From Calothrix sp. NIES-4105 (GTDB lineage Bacteria > Cyanobacteriota > Cyanobacteriia > Cyanobacteriales > Nostocaceae): a stretch of DNA of 64,000 nt. Positions 1 to 8,354 of the stretch are shown here, piece by piece. How positions within the stretch are numbered: position 1 is the stretch's first letter; every line of letters starts with the position of its first letter. The stretch covers positions 10,655,717-10,719,716 of the forward strand of contig NZ_AP018290.1 in the NCBI RefSeq assembly GCF_002368415.1, read 5' to 3'. The position numbers and the translations under genes are program-made. The notes below the pieces were generated by a model, which was given only the letters and a program-made list of their open reading frames with translations, did no database searches and was not told where the DNA came from.

Positions 1-285
1 TCATTAAATTATTGTATACTTGGTATAAATAATCTTAATGATACTGCTGTCAATACTCAAAGACTACAAGTTGACTCACCTAGTTCCTGAATGTTACTTA
101 TTTTCTTTGTTACCTTTTTTTAATATTTTGGGTAAAAATCATCGTTTGCATATCTTCCTTAAGTAGAATATTTAGCAAGGTTTCCTTTTTTAATGTGAAA
201 AAGCGCATTATATAGGGCGCCAACACATGTATATTTAATAGTTGGGTAAACGTATTTTTGTTCTTGTTGAATTTTATATTACACC
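1..285. other. Intergenic region upstream of thrC
   Basis: AT-rich leader with no ORF or RNA gene that I recognise. It must hold the thrC promoter, but I cannot place a convincing -10/-35 pair. It contains one copy of the iterated GGCGCC palindrome near 216. Confidence 0.4.
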
Positions 286-1377
286 GTGACTTTAAGCCTG
301 TCTGCTGTTAAATCAAATTGCCAACCCTGGCTAGGCCTTATCGAAACCTATCGTCAGTATTTGCCTGTCAGTGAAAAAACTCCAGTAGTAACGCTGTACG
401 AAGGTAACACACCGTTGATTCCAGTACCATCCATTGCTCAACACATTGGTAAGTCGGTACGGGTATTTGTGAAGTATGACGGTCTTAACCCTACAGGGAG
501 TTTTAAAGACCGAGGAATGACGATGGCAATTTCCAAAGCCAAAGAAGCTGGGGCAAAAGCAGTCATTTGTGCGAGTACAGGTAACACTTCAGCCGCAGCA
601 GCAGCTTACGCACGGCGTGGTGGAATGCGTCCTTTTGTATTAATTCCCGATGGCTATGTTGCTCTCGGTAAATTAGCACAGGCACTGTTATATGGTGCTG
701 AAGTTTTAGCTATCAAAGGTAACTTTGACCGTGCTTTAGAAATTGTGCGTGAGATGGCGGAAACTTACCCAGTAACATTAGTTAACTCGGTAAACCCATA
801 TCGTCTTGAAGGTCAAAAGACAGGCGCCTTTGAAGTCGTCGATGTTTTGGGAGATGCACCAGATTGGCTATGCATCCCAGTTGGTAACGCAGGTAACATA
901 ACTGCTTATTGGATGGGGTTTTGCGAATACCACCAAGCTGGAAAATGTGGGCGCCTGCCGCGTATGATGGGGTTCCAAGCAGCTGGCGCCGCTCCCTTGG
1001 TTACAGGTCATCCAGTCGCACACCCAGAAACAATAGCTACAGCAATACGTATTGGAAACCCCGCGAGTTGGGAGAAAGCAGTAGCAGCGAGTGCATCGAG
1101 TAGAGGTGAGTTTAATTCAGTCACCGACACCGAAATTCTTGATGCTTATCGACTTTTGGCTTCCGATGAAGGTATTTTCTGTGAACCTGCTAGTGCAGCA
1201 TCCGTAGCTGGAATGTTAAAAGTCAAAGACCAAATTCCACCTGGCGCCACAGTCGTATGTGTGTTAACAGGAAACGGACTTAAAGACCCCGACACAGCAA
1301 TTAAACATAGTAACAGCCAATTTAAACAAGGCATTCTCCCAGAAGTGAAAGCAGTCGCAGAAGCAATGGGAATGTAA
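286..1377 (+). CDS. thrC: Threonine synthase (ThrC)
   Basis: This PLP enzyme converts O-phosphohomoserine to threonine in the cytoplasm, the last step of threonine synthesis. The 363-aa product has the fold-type II PLP signature GSFKDRG with the Schiff-base lysine at about K74. A serine/threonine loop [13 protein letters not shown] at about 97-109 and the phosphate-binding GNAGN segment near 200 follow. The length fits the short cyanobacterial/actinobacterial ThrC form. The start is GTG at 286; the N-terminus MTLSLS resembles cyanobacterial homologues, and no better in-frame start precedes it. It stands alone on the plus strand, and its 3' side is a tandem-repeat array that could form hairpins. 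Confidence 0.96.
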   Translation: MTLSLSAVKSNCQPWLGLIETYRQYLPVSEKTPVVTLYEGNTPLIPVPSIAQHIGKSVRVFVKYDGLNPTGSFKDRGMTMAISKAKEAGAKAVICASTGNTSAAAAAYARRGGMRPFVLIPDGYVALGKLAQALLYGAEVLAIKGNFDRALEIVREMAETYPVTLVNSVNPYRLEGQKTGAFEVVDVLGDAPDWLCIPVGNAGNITAYWMGFCEYHQAGKCGRLPRMMGFQAAGAAPLVTGHPVAHPETIATAIRIGNPASWEKAVAASASSRGEFNSVTDTEILDAYRLLASDEGIFCEPASAASVAGMLKVKDQIPPGATVVCVLTGNGLKDPDTAIKHSNSQFKQGILPEVKAVAEAMGM

Positions 1378-1383
1378 AACAGT

Positions 1384-1510
1384 TATGAGTGCTGAGTGCT
1401 GAGTGTTGAGTGCTGAGTGGAAACTCTTAACTCCGAACTCCGAACTCCGAACTCCGAACTCCGAACTCCTAACTCCTAACTCTACTCAGCACTCAGCACT
1501 TTCTACTCAG
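1384..1510. repeat. STRR-type heptamer array in inverted arrangement
   Basis: Tandem 7-mers: several GTGCTGA units, then a run of CGAACTC units, then CACTCAG units that are the reverse complement of the first block. The outer blocks can pair into a long stem with the CGAACTC run in the loop. It lies between the convergent thrC and lipoprotein-like genes, so it may act as a bidirectional terminator; that role is inference. Similar arrays occur at 13.4, 43.7, 60.3 and 63.4 kb. Confidence 0.85.
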
Positions 1511-1512
1511 CA

Positions 1513-1908
1513 CTACTTAGGGCTACTATAAGAGACTTTGCCGTTTTCTTTAACTGTCAAATGATGTTCTCTAGTATCTGTATTATCTGTACGTCCTACA
1601 GAAGCTGTTTGAATTGGAACATTTGCACTAAAGCGACCGTTAACTAAAAAAGAGTCTTCACGGTTTGGCTTAAATTGCCACATCCGCTCTGTACCCGGTA
1701 ATATATCTCGTTGCTCGAAATTTTTACCAGCTACCTGGACTTGCATAAAATTAATCGTTTTTTCCGAGTCGTTACGTACTACAAGTTTTGCTTCTGGTGA
1801 CTGGGAGTTACAGGCATTAAATCCAATCACCGATACTGTAGCTAAAATAGCCAATGCTCGGATTCTTTTAAAAAGAACTATTTTAGATATTTTCTTTTTA
1901 GTTGGCAT
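1513..1908 (-). CDS. Secreted or lipoprotein-like hypothetical protein
   Basis: A small exported protein of unknown function. Starting at the ATG at 1908 (MPTKKKIS) it has a lysine/arginine-rich n-region, then a hydrophobic stretch (LAILATVSVIGF) and a cysteine at about residue 33. This resembles a lipoprotein signal, but the -3 to -1 residues (F-N-A) are a weak lipobox, so an ordinary secreted protein is possible. The mature part of about 100 aa looks beta-rich (KLVVRNDSEKTI) with no catalytic motif that I recognise. A longer start 27 bp upstream is open but would put charged residues before the signal. It is followed by the repeat array shared with thrC. Confidence 0.6.
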   Translation of the reverse strand: MPTKKKISKIVLFKRIRALAILATVSVIGFNACNSQSPEAKLVVRNDSEKTINFMQVQVAGKNFEQRDILPGTERMWQFKPNREDSFLVNGRFSANVPIQTASVGRTDNTDTREHHLTVKENGKVSYSSPK

Positions 1909-2057
1909 AGAAAATAATCTCCGTACTGGGAACAACTACGAAATTTCTTCAAATAAGTAGGAGTGCTTATACTTAGATGTTTCCCAGTAACGGCGCCAAA
2001 CTAACATAAAATTCTTATAAATATGGCATCACTGTGGCATCACTATGGTATGATGCC

Positions 2058-2510
2058 TTATTTGGCTTCAGCACGTATTCGTGCCAAGCTGTCGATGGCA
2101 TCACCAAGAGCGGTTGTAAGGCTTTTACGAGTTTGAGCGTGACTTTCTTGTTCATTTTTCAAAGCAAGCAACAGCGACGCGCGTTCTTTTGTAGCTTCGA
2201 TGAGTTTGGCTTGTAATTCAGAAACAGAGTCAATTTCGCTAATTTCAGCTTGAATAGCTGTATTTACATCCGCATCAGGGAGTATTGTTTCGTCAATACC
2301 CCGCATTTTTTTTAGTTCTGATTTTAGCGACGCGATTTCTTGCTGTAGCAATTGAGCATCAGTACGACGCTGTTCTGCTTCAGTATTATAAAGTTTGCGC
2401 CATTTCTCAGCACTTTCCCACGCTTCATCACAGCCTGTTATTGCATCCGCTAGCTGTTGCTTGAGCGCTTGAATTTCCGACAACCACCGTTGTGTTAAAT
2501 CTTCACTCAT
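2058..2510 (-). CDS. Coiled-coil hypothetical protein
   Basis: A 150-aa, highly charged protein made almost wholly of heptad-like helix, for example segments at about 10-70 and 95-145 rich in Leu, Glu, Lys and Gln. It has no signal peptide or membrane segment. It starts 2 bp after the hpnI stop codon on the same strand, so it is probably co-transcribed with the hopanoid genes. Nothing in the sequence links it to hopanoid chemistry; it may be a scaffold or simply a passenger. Function unknown. Confidence 0.7.
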   Translation of the reverse strand: MSEDLTQRWLSEIQALKQQLADAITGCDEAWESAEKWRKLYNTEAEQRRTDAQLLQQEIASLKSELKKMRGIDETILPDADVNTAIQAEISEIDSVSELQAKLIEATKERASLLLALKNEQESHAQTRKSLTTALGDAIDSLARIRAEAK

Positions 2511-2512
2511 AT

Positions 2513-3697
2513 TTATATATCTATACTTTTAAGATGCTTCACCGAGAGACTCTTAACTAACATTGGTAATAATTTACCATCCCTGGATAGTTGAAATTTT
2601 TGTCCTCGCCATTCAATCGTATTGCCCAAGAAGCCACAACACCAAATTATGAATCCAAATAAATCACATAAAGGAATCATTAGTAAGTATTTTCTTGCGA
2701 TTGAGTCTTGAGTAAGCATAACTCCTACCACCCACCCCATTATTAACCGCGTTGTCCAAGTTGAAACAAATATAATCCAAGTTATTTTTGAATTGCTGCT
2801 AATGGCTAGTAAAAGTGAACTAAAAAAAATCCCATAAGTAAAAATTAATCCTAAGTAACCCCAAAATCGGGAAACTCGAATACAACGTGCCCAGCGAATT
2901 TTTTGTTTAATCGCGTCTGCAAGACTAGTTTCTTTCAGTTCGTGTTCTACTATATAATCAGAAAGAATTACTTTATAACCAGTTTGAAATGGTAAATAGC
3001 CGAGTTGAAAATCATCAGCTAGGTAATCTGCCACAGCTTCAAATCCTCCAATTGCGCTTAACACTTGTTTACGAATGACAATAGTGGCGCCGAAAGCATA
3101 TTTAATTCCACCTTCAATATAATTGCTAACCAACACTCCTGCATTAAATTCGGTAGTTTGGCTAACTGCTTCAATTAAAGTTGTCCACCCTTGTGGTATT
3201 GAACGATATAAACAAGTGACAACTCCTACCTTCTCGTCTTGAAACGGTTGAATAATTCGCTGTAAATAATCACTGCCAACTCGGATATCGCTATCAGCAA
3301 GGACGAGGATATCATGTTTCGCGAAAACTACCGCATTTGCCAAGTTACTAATTTTGAGATTTGTACCAATTACACGGTCACACTGTATTAACTTTATATC
3401 CCGTTCTGGAAAATCAATGATAATCTGTTTGACTATAGGTATTCCTGGGTCTTCTTCGGAGCGAAAGCTAAATACAATTTGATAATCTTGATAATCTTGG
3501 CGACAAAACGATGCTAAGTTTTCATAAGTGTTAGTATCTAAACCGCAAATTGGCTTAAGAATTGTTATCGGCGGATGATAATTGTTATCAATAGGATGCT
3601 GACTGTTGATAAAAATGCGCGCGGCAAAAATCGCATAGCAGTAAAAGCAGATTGATGCAGCACATAGTAATAATAGTAATAAATGTAAGGTATTCAA
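2513..3697 (-). CDS. hpnI: Hopanoid-associated glycosyltransferase HpnI
   Basis: A GT2/GT21-like membrane glycosyltransferase, inferred to add N-acetylglucosamine to bacteriohopanetetrol. The sequence shows an N-terminal membrane helix (LHLLLLLLCAASICFYCYAI), a nucleotide-sugar domain with ADSD near 130 and DDFQLG near 230, the KIRWAR form of the (Q/R)xxRW motif, and C-terminal hydrophobic helices. This D, D, D, RxxRW pattern is that of ceramide glucosyltransferase relatives. The start is TTG at 3697, overlapping the hpnK stop as TTGA, so translation is probably coupled. The order hpnJ-hpnK-hpnI supports the call. Confidence 0.88.
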   Translation of the reverse strand: MNTLHLLLLLLCAASICFYCYAIFAARIFINSQHPIDNNYHPPITILKPICGLDTNTYENLASFCRQDYQDYQIVFSFRSEEDPGIPIVKQIIIDFPERDIKLIQCDRVIGTNLKISNLANAVVFAKHDILVLADSDIRVGSDYLQRIIQPFQDEKVGVVTCLYRSIPQGWTTLIEAVSQTTEFNAGVLVSNYIEGGIKYAFGATIVIRKQVLSAIGGFEAVADYLADDFQLGYLPFQTGYKVILSDYIVEHELKETSLADAIKQKIRWARCIRVSRFWGYLGLIFTYGIFFSSLLLAISSNSKITWIIFVSTWTTRLIMGWVVGVMLTQDSIARKYLLMIPLCDLFGFIIWCCGFLGNTIEWRGQKFQLSRDGKLLPMLVKSLSVKHLKSIDI

Positions 3698-4536
3698 GAT
3701 AGCTTATGGTAATTAGTCAACTCAAAACCCTCTGTACGCAAAGCATTACGTACTTGTTCGCTTAATAATGCTTTCAGTTCAACCTCACCTGCACCTGAAA
3801 ATGCCGGATGCGAATATATTTCAATTCGATTTGCTTGAATTTGAGGTATTAAACCGCATAAATACTGTTCAGATACACTACCTGTTTGAAGCAAACCATA
3901 AACACGCTCGGTAAAATTAATATTTTTAGATTTCAGTATACTGGCGCCATAATCACGCAATCTACCAAATACTCCTGACCAGACAAGCTTAGTGAGCAAG
4001 TTTTGCTGATTTAGCTCTAAATTTAACTTTAATTCTTCCGAGGGTAAACGAATATATTTTATACCAAATTCCGCTGCCATATCGGCAAGAATATTTATGA
4101 CAACCGGATGAACATGCAAGTGTAAATGTCCATCAACATGGGATAACGGTAAACCTGTTGCACGAAACTTTTCTAACTGCGCGCGGATTTCTTGCTGTAG
4201 TTCTATCCTAGCTTGGCGATTAAATTGATATCGCAGTCCTGCAAACGTAGGGTCATTACTAAAATTACAGTTTTCATCAACTAAATGAGGAACTTGTTCT
4301 TTCGGTAATGCTGAACGACCACACACTAAAACCAAATGTAAACCTACACCTAAATTTGGATTTTCGTGCGCTAATTCCACAGCTTCAGAAAAAGCGGCGC
4401 CTGTCACCATTAAACTAGTACTAGTTAGCACTCCATGTTGATGCGCTTTAATAATTGCTTGGTTGACTTCATCCGAGAAACCAAAATCATCACCATTAAT
4501 AATTGCTACACGGTGATTGTTAGTTAGATTTGACAT
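3694..4536 (-). CDS. hpnK: Hopanoid-associated deacetylase HpnK (YdjC/ChbG family)
   Basis: A 280-aa YdjC-type carbohydrate deacetylase. In hopanoid pathways HpnK removes the acetyl group from the N-acetylglucosamine placed by HpnI, giving the glucosaminyl hopanoid. Visible motifs are INGDDFGFSDEVNQAI at 13-28, which holds the metal-binding aspartates, GLHLVLVCG near 82, and the histidine-rich SHVDGHLHLHVHP near 132, which completes the metal site. The length matches the family. It lies 93 bp downstream of hpnJ and overlaps hpnI by 4 bp. Confidence 0.9.
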   Translation of the reverse strand: MSNLTNNHRVAIINGDDFGFSDEVNQAIIKAHQHGVLTSTSLMVTGAAFSEAVELAHENPNLGVGLHLVLVCGRSALPKEQVPHLVDENCNFSNDPTFAGLRYQFNRQARIELQQEIRAQLEKFRATGLPLSHVDGHLHLHVHPVVINILADMAAEFGIKYIRLPSEELKLNLELNQQNLLTKLVWSGVFGRLRDYGASILKSKNINFTERVYGLLQTGSVSEQYLCGLIPQIQANRIEIYSHPAFSGAGEVELKALLSEQVRNALRTEGFELTNYHKLS

Positions 4537-4589
4537 AATAAATGTATTTTTCTTTCTTTGTGACCTTTGTGACGAGCGTGGTTTTTTTT

Positions 4590-4626
4590 AAATGAACCAC
4601 AAAGAACACAAAGAACACAAAGAGTA
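4590..4626. repeat. CACAAAGAA-type short repeat between hpnJ and hpnK
   Basis: The sequence after a T8 run reads as tandem AACACAAAG units. Related CTTTGTG/CACAAAG blocks in inverted arrangement occur at 15829-15950 and near 46800-46850. It belongs to a dispersed intergenic repeat family rather than to a gene. Confidence 0.6.
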
Positions 4627-4629
4627 ATT

Positions 4630-6075
4630 TTAGTTGACTGCTGCATGTTCTGCGGCTTTTTGGTGTCTTTCTCTCAAATAAGAGAAAAATTCTGCACCTT
4701 CACGCAGGCGCCGCACCATCATTTGACGGTCGGCGAGCATTTCGCGCACAATTGGTATAATCGCTTTAGGACGGAAGTAAAATTGACGATACATCCTTTC
4801 GACGGCATCCTCAATTTCTGCACTTGAAAGCGTTGGATATTGTAAAGTTGAAGTTTGAATTCCTGACTCTGCGACTAAAGACTGGTTTGTAAACCAACCG
4901 TTCGCTTTTGCTTGTTCGTACAATTCTGTACCAGGATACGGCGCCGCTATAGATACCTGTATGGTATGAGGACTTAATTCACAAGCAAAACGAATTGTTT
5001 CTTCTACAGTTTGTTTATTTTCAATCGGTAAACCAATAATAAAAGTACCGTGAACCGTAATGCCTAAACTATGGCAATTTTTCATGAACTCACGTGCGAC
5101 TTCGAGCTTCACACCTTTTTTAATACGGTTGAGAATATCTTGGTTTCCTGACTCAAAACCCACAAGTAACAAACGCAAACCATTATCACGCAATGTTTTT
5201 AAAGTATCGTAGTCCAAATTTGCACGCGCGTTACAACTCCAAGTCAAGTTGAGACGCTTCATATGTTCGCTAATAGCTATCGCGCGGTGCTTATCAATAG
5301 TAAACGTATCATCATCAAACATATACTCACGCACTTTGTCCCCAAAGATCGCTTTCGCTTCTTCCATATCGCGACCTACTGCTTCAGGACTTTTAGTTCT
5401 GTACAAATGACCACCTATCGTTTGAGGCCACAAACAGAAGGTGCATTTTGCTGGACAACCACGTCCAGTGTAAAAAGAAATATATGGGTGCTGTAAATAA
5501 CCAATAAAATATTTAGTAATATCTAAATCGCGGGCGTAAACAGGTAAAACACTGGGCATTGCGTCCCAATCGTGAATTAAAGGACGGTCTTCATTGTGAT
5601 GAATATTACCCAATTTATCGCGATAGCTTAAACCAAGAATTTGATCCCAAGCTTTGCCTTCCGCCAATTCTTTACAAGTGTAATCAAATTCGTTACGGCA
5701 AACAAAGTCAATTACAGGGTGTTCTTCTAGCGTTTGTTGTGGTAGTACGGCAACATGGGCGCCTACCATACCGACTTTGGCACCAGGATTTTTGTCTTTA
5801 ATAGCTTGCGCGCACATCGCATCGTTGATCAATGAAGGTGTACTAGTATGCATAATTACCAGTTCGTAATCAGCAGCAATCTTAAGAACATCTTCAACGG
5901 TTTGCCCGTGAGGAGGAGCATCTACAAGTTTACTACCAGGTATCAAAGCTGCTGGCTGTGCTAACCATGTTGGATACCAAAAAGAAGTAATCTCACGCTT
6001 GGCTTGGTAGCGAGAACCGGCGCCACCATCAAACCCATCGAACGAAGGAGGACTAAGCAGTAAAGTTGTCAACAT
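4630..6075 (-). CDS. hpnJ: Hopanoid radical SAM protein HpnJ
   Basis: A 481-aa B12-binding-domain radical SAM protein of the HpnJ type. HpnJ is reported to convert the ribosyl/tetrol-linked sugar to the cyclitol ether headgroup of composite hopanoids. The N-terminal 190 residues look like a Rossmann-type cobalamin-binding region (VIMHTSTPSLIND, GAKVGMVGAHVAVLP). The radical SAM cluster motif CPAKCTFC has cysteines at about 207, 211 and 214 (C-x3-C-x2-C). GFESGNQDIL near 305 fits the SAM domain. It is the first gene of the minus-strand hpnJ-hpnK-hpnI set. No squalene-hopene cyclase or hpnH/hpnG is visible in the window. Confidence 0.9.
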   Translation of the reverse strand: MLTTLLLSPPSFDGFDGGAGSRYQAKREITSFWYPTWLAQPAALIPGSKLVDAPPHGQTVEDVLKIAADYELVIMHTSTPSLINDAMCAQAIKDKNPGAKVGMVGAHVAVLPQQTLEEHPVIDFVCRNEFDYTCKELAEGKAWDQILGLSYRDKLGNIHHNEDRPLIHDWDAMPSVLPVYARDLDITKYFIGYLQHPYISFYTGRGCPAKCTFCLWPQTIGGHLYRTKSPEAVGRDMEEAKAIFGDKVREYMFDDDTFTIDKHRAIAISEHMKRLNLTWSCNARANLDYDTLKTLRDNGLRLLLVGFESGNQDILNRIKKGVKLEVAREFMKNCHSLGITVHGTFIIGLPIENKQTVEETIRFACELSPHTIQVSIAAPYPGTELYEQAKANGWFTNQSLVAESGIQTSTLQYPTLSSAEIEDAVERMYRQFYFRPKAIIPIVREMLADRQMMVRRLREGAEFFSYLRERHQKAAEHAAVN

Positions 6076-6647
6076 AAACTTTTTTATACGATTATTATCT
6101 ATAGAATTTTGTGACTTTTTCAGCCTCTTCCCTAGAATTTTAAGTAAAACTTAGCATTTACGGTGACTCATATGATTTACGGTTTTCGTCAAATATAAGT
6201 CTTCCTTCTTTTTCAAGTCGGCGGCATAAACGCGCGTACCTTACCCATTAACCCATAAGCATGATGAAACGTCCCGAACGAACGGCTGTACTTTGGAAAG
6301 ACACAAAGAATGCGACGGAGGTTATTTGGAATATAATTTGTGCGCCCGATAACTAGAATTATCTTGAGAAGATGTTGCTACAATCGGGTTGTCGTCATAT
6401 TTTAGATTCATTGTCATAACTAAGTAACCGAGTGAGTAAAACTACAGTATTTGTTTTTGACGAGAAAATTAATTAGAGGCGCCCTTACGTAAACAGGTTG
6501 CAGTTGCTATTGTATTAAAACTAGTTCGTGTCAATTTTGTACCAGTTTAGAATGTTCCCTAGTATTACAAACGCAGTTGTAAGTAAAAGTTACAAAAACT
6601 TAATAGTGTCTTACCCCCTGCTTACGCTTAAGGGTAGGAAAAAGTAA
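6076..6647. other. Divergent intergenic region, hpnJ / ABC exporter
   Basis: 572 bp between two divergently transcribed genes; it must carry both promoters. I examined it for a small peptide gene that could be the exporter substrate. Only short open frames of 15-31 codons without a convincing ribosome binding site were found, for example at 6260-6355. One GGCGCC lies near 6478. Nothing else is supported. Confidence 0.4.
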
Positions 6648-8261
6648 ATGAATCTGATTCTGTTTTTACTGCGTTCAGCGTGGGGAATGGTAGCTATTGC
6701 AATATTCACCGGATTTATCAGTGGTGGTAGTAGCGCAAGTCTCATTGCATTAATCAGCAGTGCAAGTACTCGCACCCCCGGTTCATCACTTACCCTAATA
6801 GCTTGGGGTTTTGTTGGTTTAGCGATTATCTCGCTAATCACGAGTGTAATTTCACAAGTGATGCTAATTCGTCTTTCGCAAAATGCTGTTTTTCAACTGC
6901 GAATGCGTTTAAGTACTCAAATTCTGAATTCCGAATTAAGCCATCTCGAACGTTTGGGGAACGCGCGTTTATTAGCGACGCTTACCGAAGATATTCAATC
7001 TGTCGCAAATGCAGTTTATATAATTCCGTTTTTATGTATCGATGCAGCAATGGTTTTAGGTTGCCTTATATACATTACTTGGCTATCGTGGCTAGTCATC
7101 GTAATGGTAGCTGTATTAGCAACAGTCGCAATTGGTAGCTGTCAGTGGTTGTTGCAGCGAGGAGAGAAGTATTTAGCGTTAGCTCGTGAAGATGAAGATG
7201 TACTATTTAAATACTTGCGTACAATTACTGATGGAATTAAAGAGCTTAAATTACACTATAGACGGCGCCAAAGTTTTACAGAAAAGCAATTACAAGTAGC
7301 AGCAGGTGCATTCAAGCGTCACAATACCCGTGGTTTAACTTTGTTTGCGATGACAAATAGCTGGGGAAGGTTAATATTTTTCTTTGCGATTGGTTTTGTT
7401 TTATTCGCACTTCCTAAGTTTTTGACTATTAACCCGCAAACGCTTGCTGGTTATATATTAACTTTTACCTATTTAATGCTGCCGATGGATAATATCGTTA
7501 GCAAACTTCCCCAACTCAGTCAAGCAAGTATTGCACTACAAAAAATTGAATCACTTGGATTATCATTATCAAATCGCGCCGAAAGTGCAACTGTTCCCCC
7601 GAATGTTAAATTATCGTGGCGCCAACTTGAACTCAAGAAAGTCATTCATACATACCACAGTGATAACGAAGACAGTAGCTTTGTTCTTGGTCCAATTGAT
7701 TTAACGTTATATCCACAAGAACTAATATTTATTGTTGGTGGTAACGGTAGCGGCAAATCTTCGCTATTAAAAATTATCACTGGGTTATATACTCCTGAAA
7801 GTGGAGAAATACGCTTAGATGGAGAATTAATTACCGACCAAAACCGCGAATGGTACCGTCAGCATTTTTCAGTTGTATTTGCAGACTTTTATTTATTTGA
7901 CGAACTACTAGGACTTGAGAGTAACTCGAAAAACTTAGACAAACAAGCACAAGAATATTTAAAGTTACTAAAGCTCCAGCATAAAGTAACTATAGAAAAC
8001 GGTAAATTCTCAACCACTTCGCTATCTCAAGGACAACGTAAGCGACTAGCATTACTTACAGCATATTTAGAAGACCGACCAATTTATTTATTTGACGAAT
8101 GGGCAGCAGACCAAGACCCAACTTTTAAAGAAGTGTTTTATAAAGAGTTGCTACCTTCGTTACGAGATAAAGGTAAAACTGTAATTGCCATAACTCACGA
8201 CGACCGCTACTTTAATGGCGCCGACCGAATTATCAAACTAGATTACGGTAAAATAACATAA
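6648..8261 (+). CDS. ABC exporter, cyclic-peptide (SyrD/PvdE-like) type
   Basis: A single-chain inner-membrane exporter with fused membrane and ATPase domains, 537 aa, the normal length for the cyclic-peptide export family. About six membrane helices lie between residues 5 and 280 (for example 10-30, 48-70, 123-147, 148-168, 240-258, 265-283). The ATPase has Walker A GGNGSGKSS at 364-372, signature LSQGQ at 459-463, Walker B IYLFDE at 479-484, and the switch histidine at 517 (ITHDD). The substrate is unknown; no NRPS, RiPP precursor or modification gene is adjacent. It stands alone on the plus strand after GTAGGAAAAAGTA. Confidence 0.85.
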   Translation: MNLILFLLRSAWGMVAIAIFTGFISGGSSASLIALISSASTRTPGSSLTLIAWGFVGLAIISLITSVISQVMLIRLSQNAVFQLRMRLSTQILNSELSHLERLGNARLLATLTEDIQSVANAVYIIPFLCIDAAMVLGCLIYITWLSWLVIVMVAVLATVAIGSCQWLLQRGEKYLALAREDEDVLFKYLRTITDGIKELKLHYRRRQSFTEKQLQVAAGAFKRHNTRGLTLFAMTNSWGRLIFFFAIGFVLFALPKFLTINPQTLAGYILTFTYLMLPMDNIVSKLPQLSQASIALQKIESLGLSLSNRAESATVPPNVKLSWRQLELKKVIHTYHSDNEDSSFVLGPIDLTLYPQELIFIVGGNGSGKSSLLKIITGLYTPESGEIRLDGELITDQNREWYRQHFSVVFADFYLFDELLGLESNSKNLDKQAQEYLKLLKLQHKVTIENGKFSTTSLSQGQRKRLALLTAYLEDRPIYLFDEWAADQDPTFKEVFYKELLPSLRDKGKTVIAITHDDRYFNGADRIIKLDYGKIT

Positions 8262-8266
8262 ATTCT

Positions 8267-8295
8267 GTACAGACGCGATTGAATCGCGTCTCTAC
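8267..8295. repeat. Palindromic repeat, GACGCGATT/AATCGCGTC family
   Basis: A perfect stem of AGACGCGATT and AATCGCGTCT directly after the exporter stop codon at 8261. Family members are also at 10183, 17383, 18649, 19592, 28907 and 55832. It could serve as a hairpin terminator here. An inverted GTTGGGTTTCG/CAACCCAACCTAC repeat follows at 8317-8344. Confidence 0.8.
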
Positions 8296-8354
8296 CAAAA
8301 AATTTCATATACTTAGTTGGGTTTCGTTTCTCAACCCAACCTACATATTGAATG

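Noticed and set aside
1384-1510. CRISPR array
   Set aside because: Units are tandem 7-mers without spacers; this is STRR-type repeat. The same applies at 13410, 43723, 60308 and 63355.
6260-6355. 31-codon frame as possible peptide substrate of the exporter
   Set aside because: No ribosome binding site, no leader/core pattern, no cysteine or glycine-rich core; not supportable.
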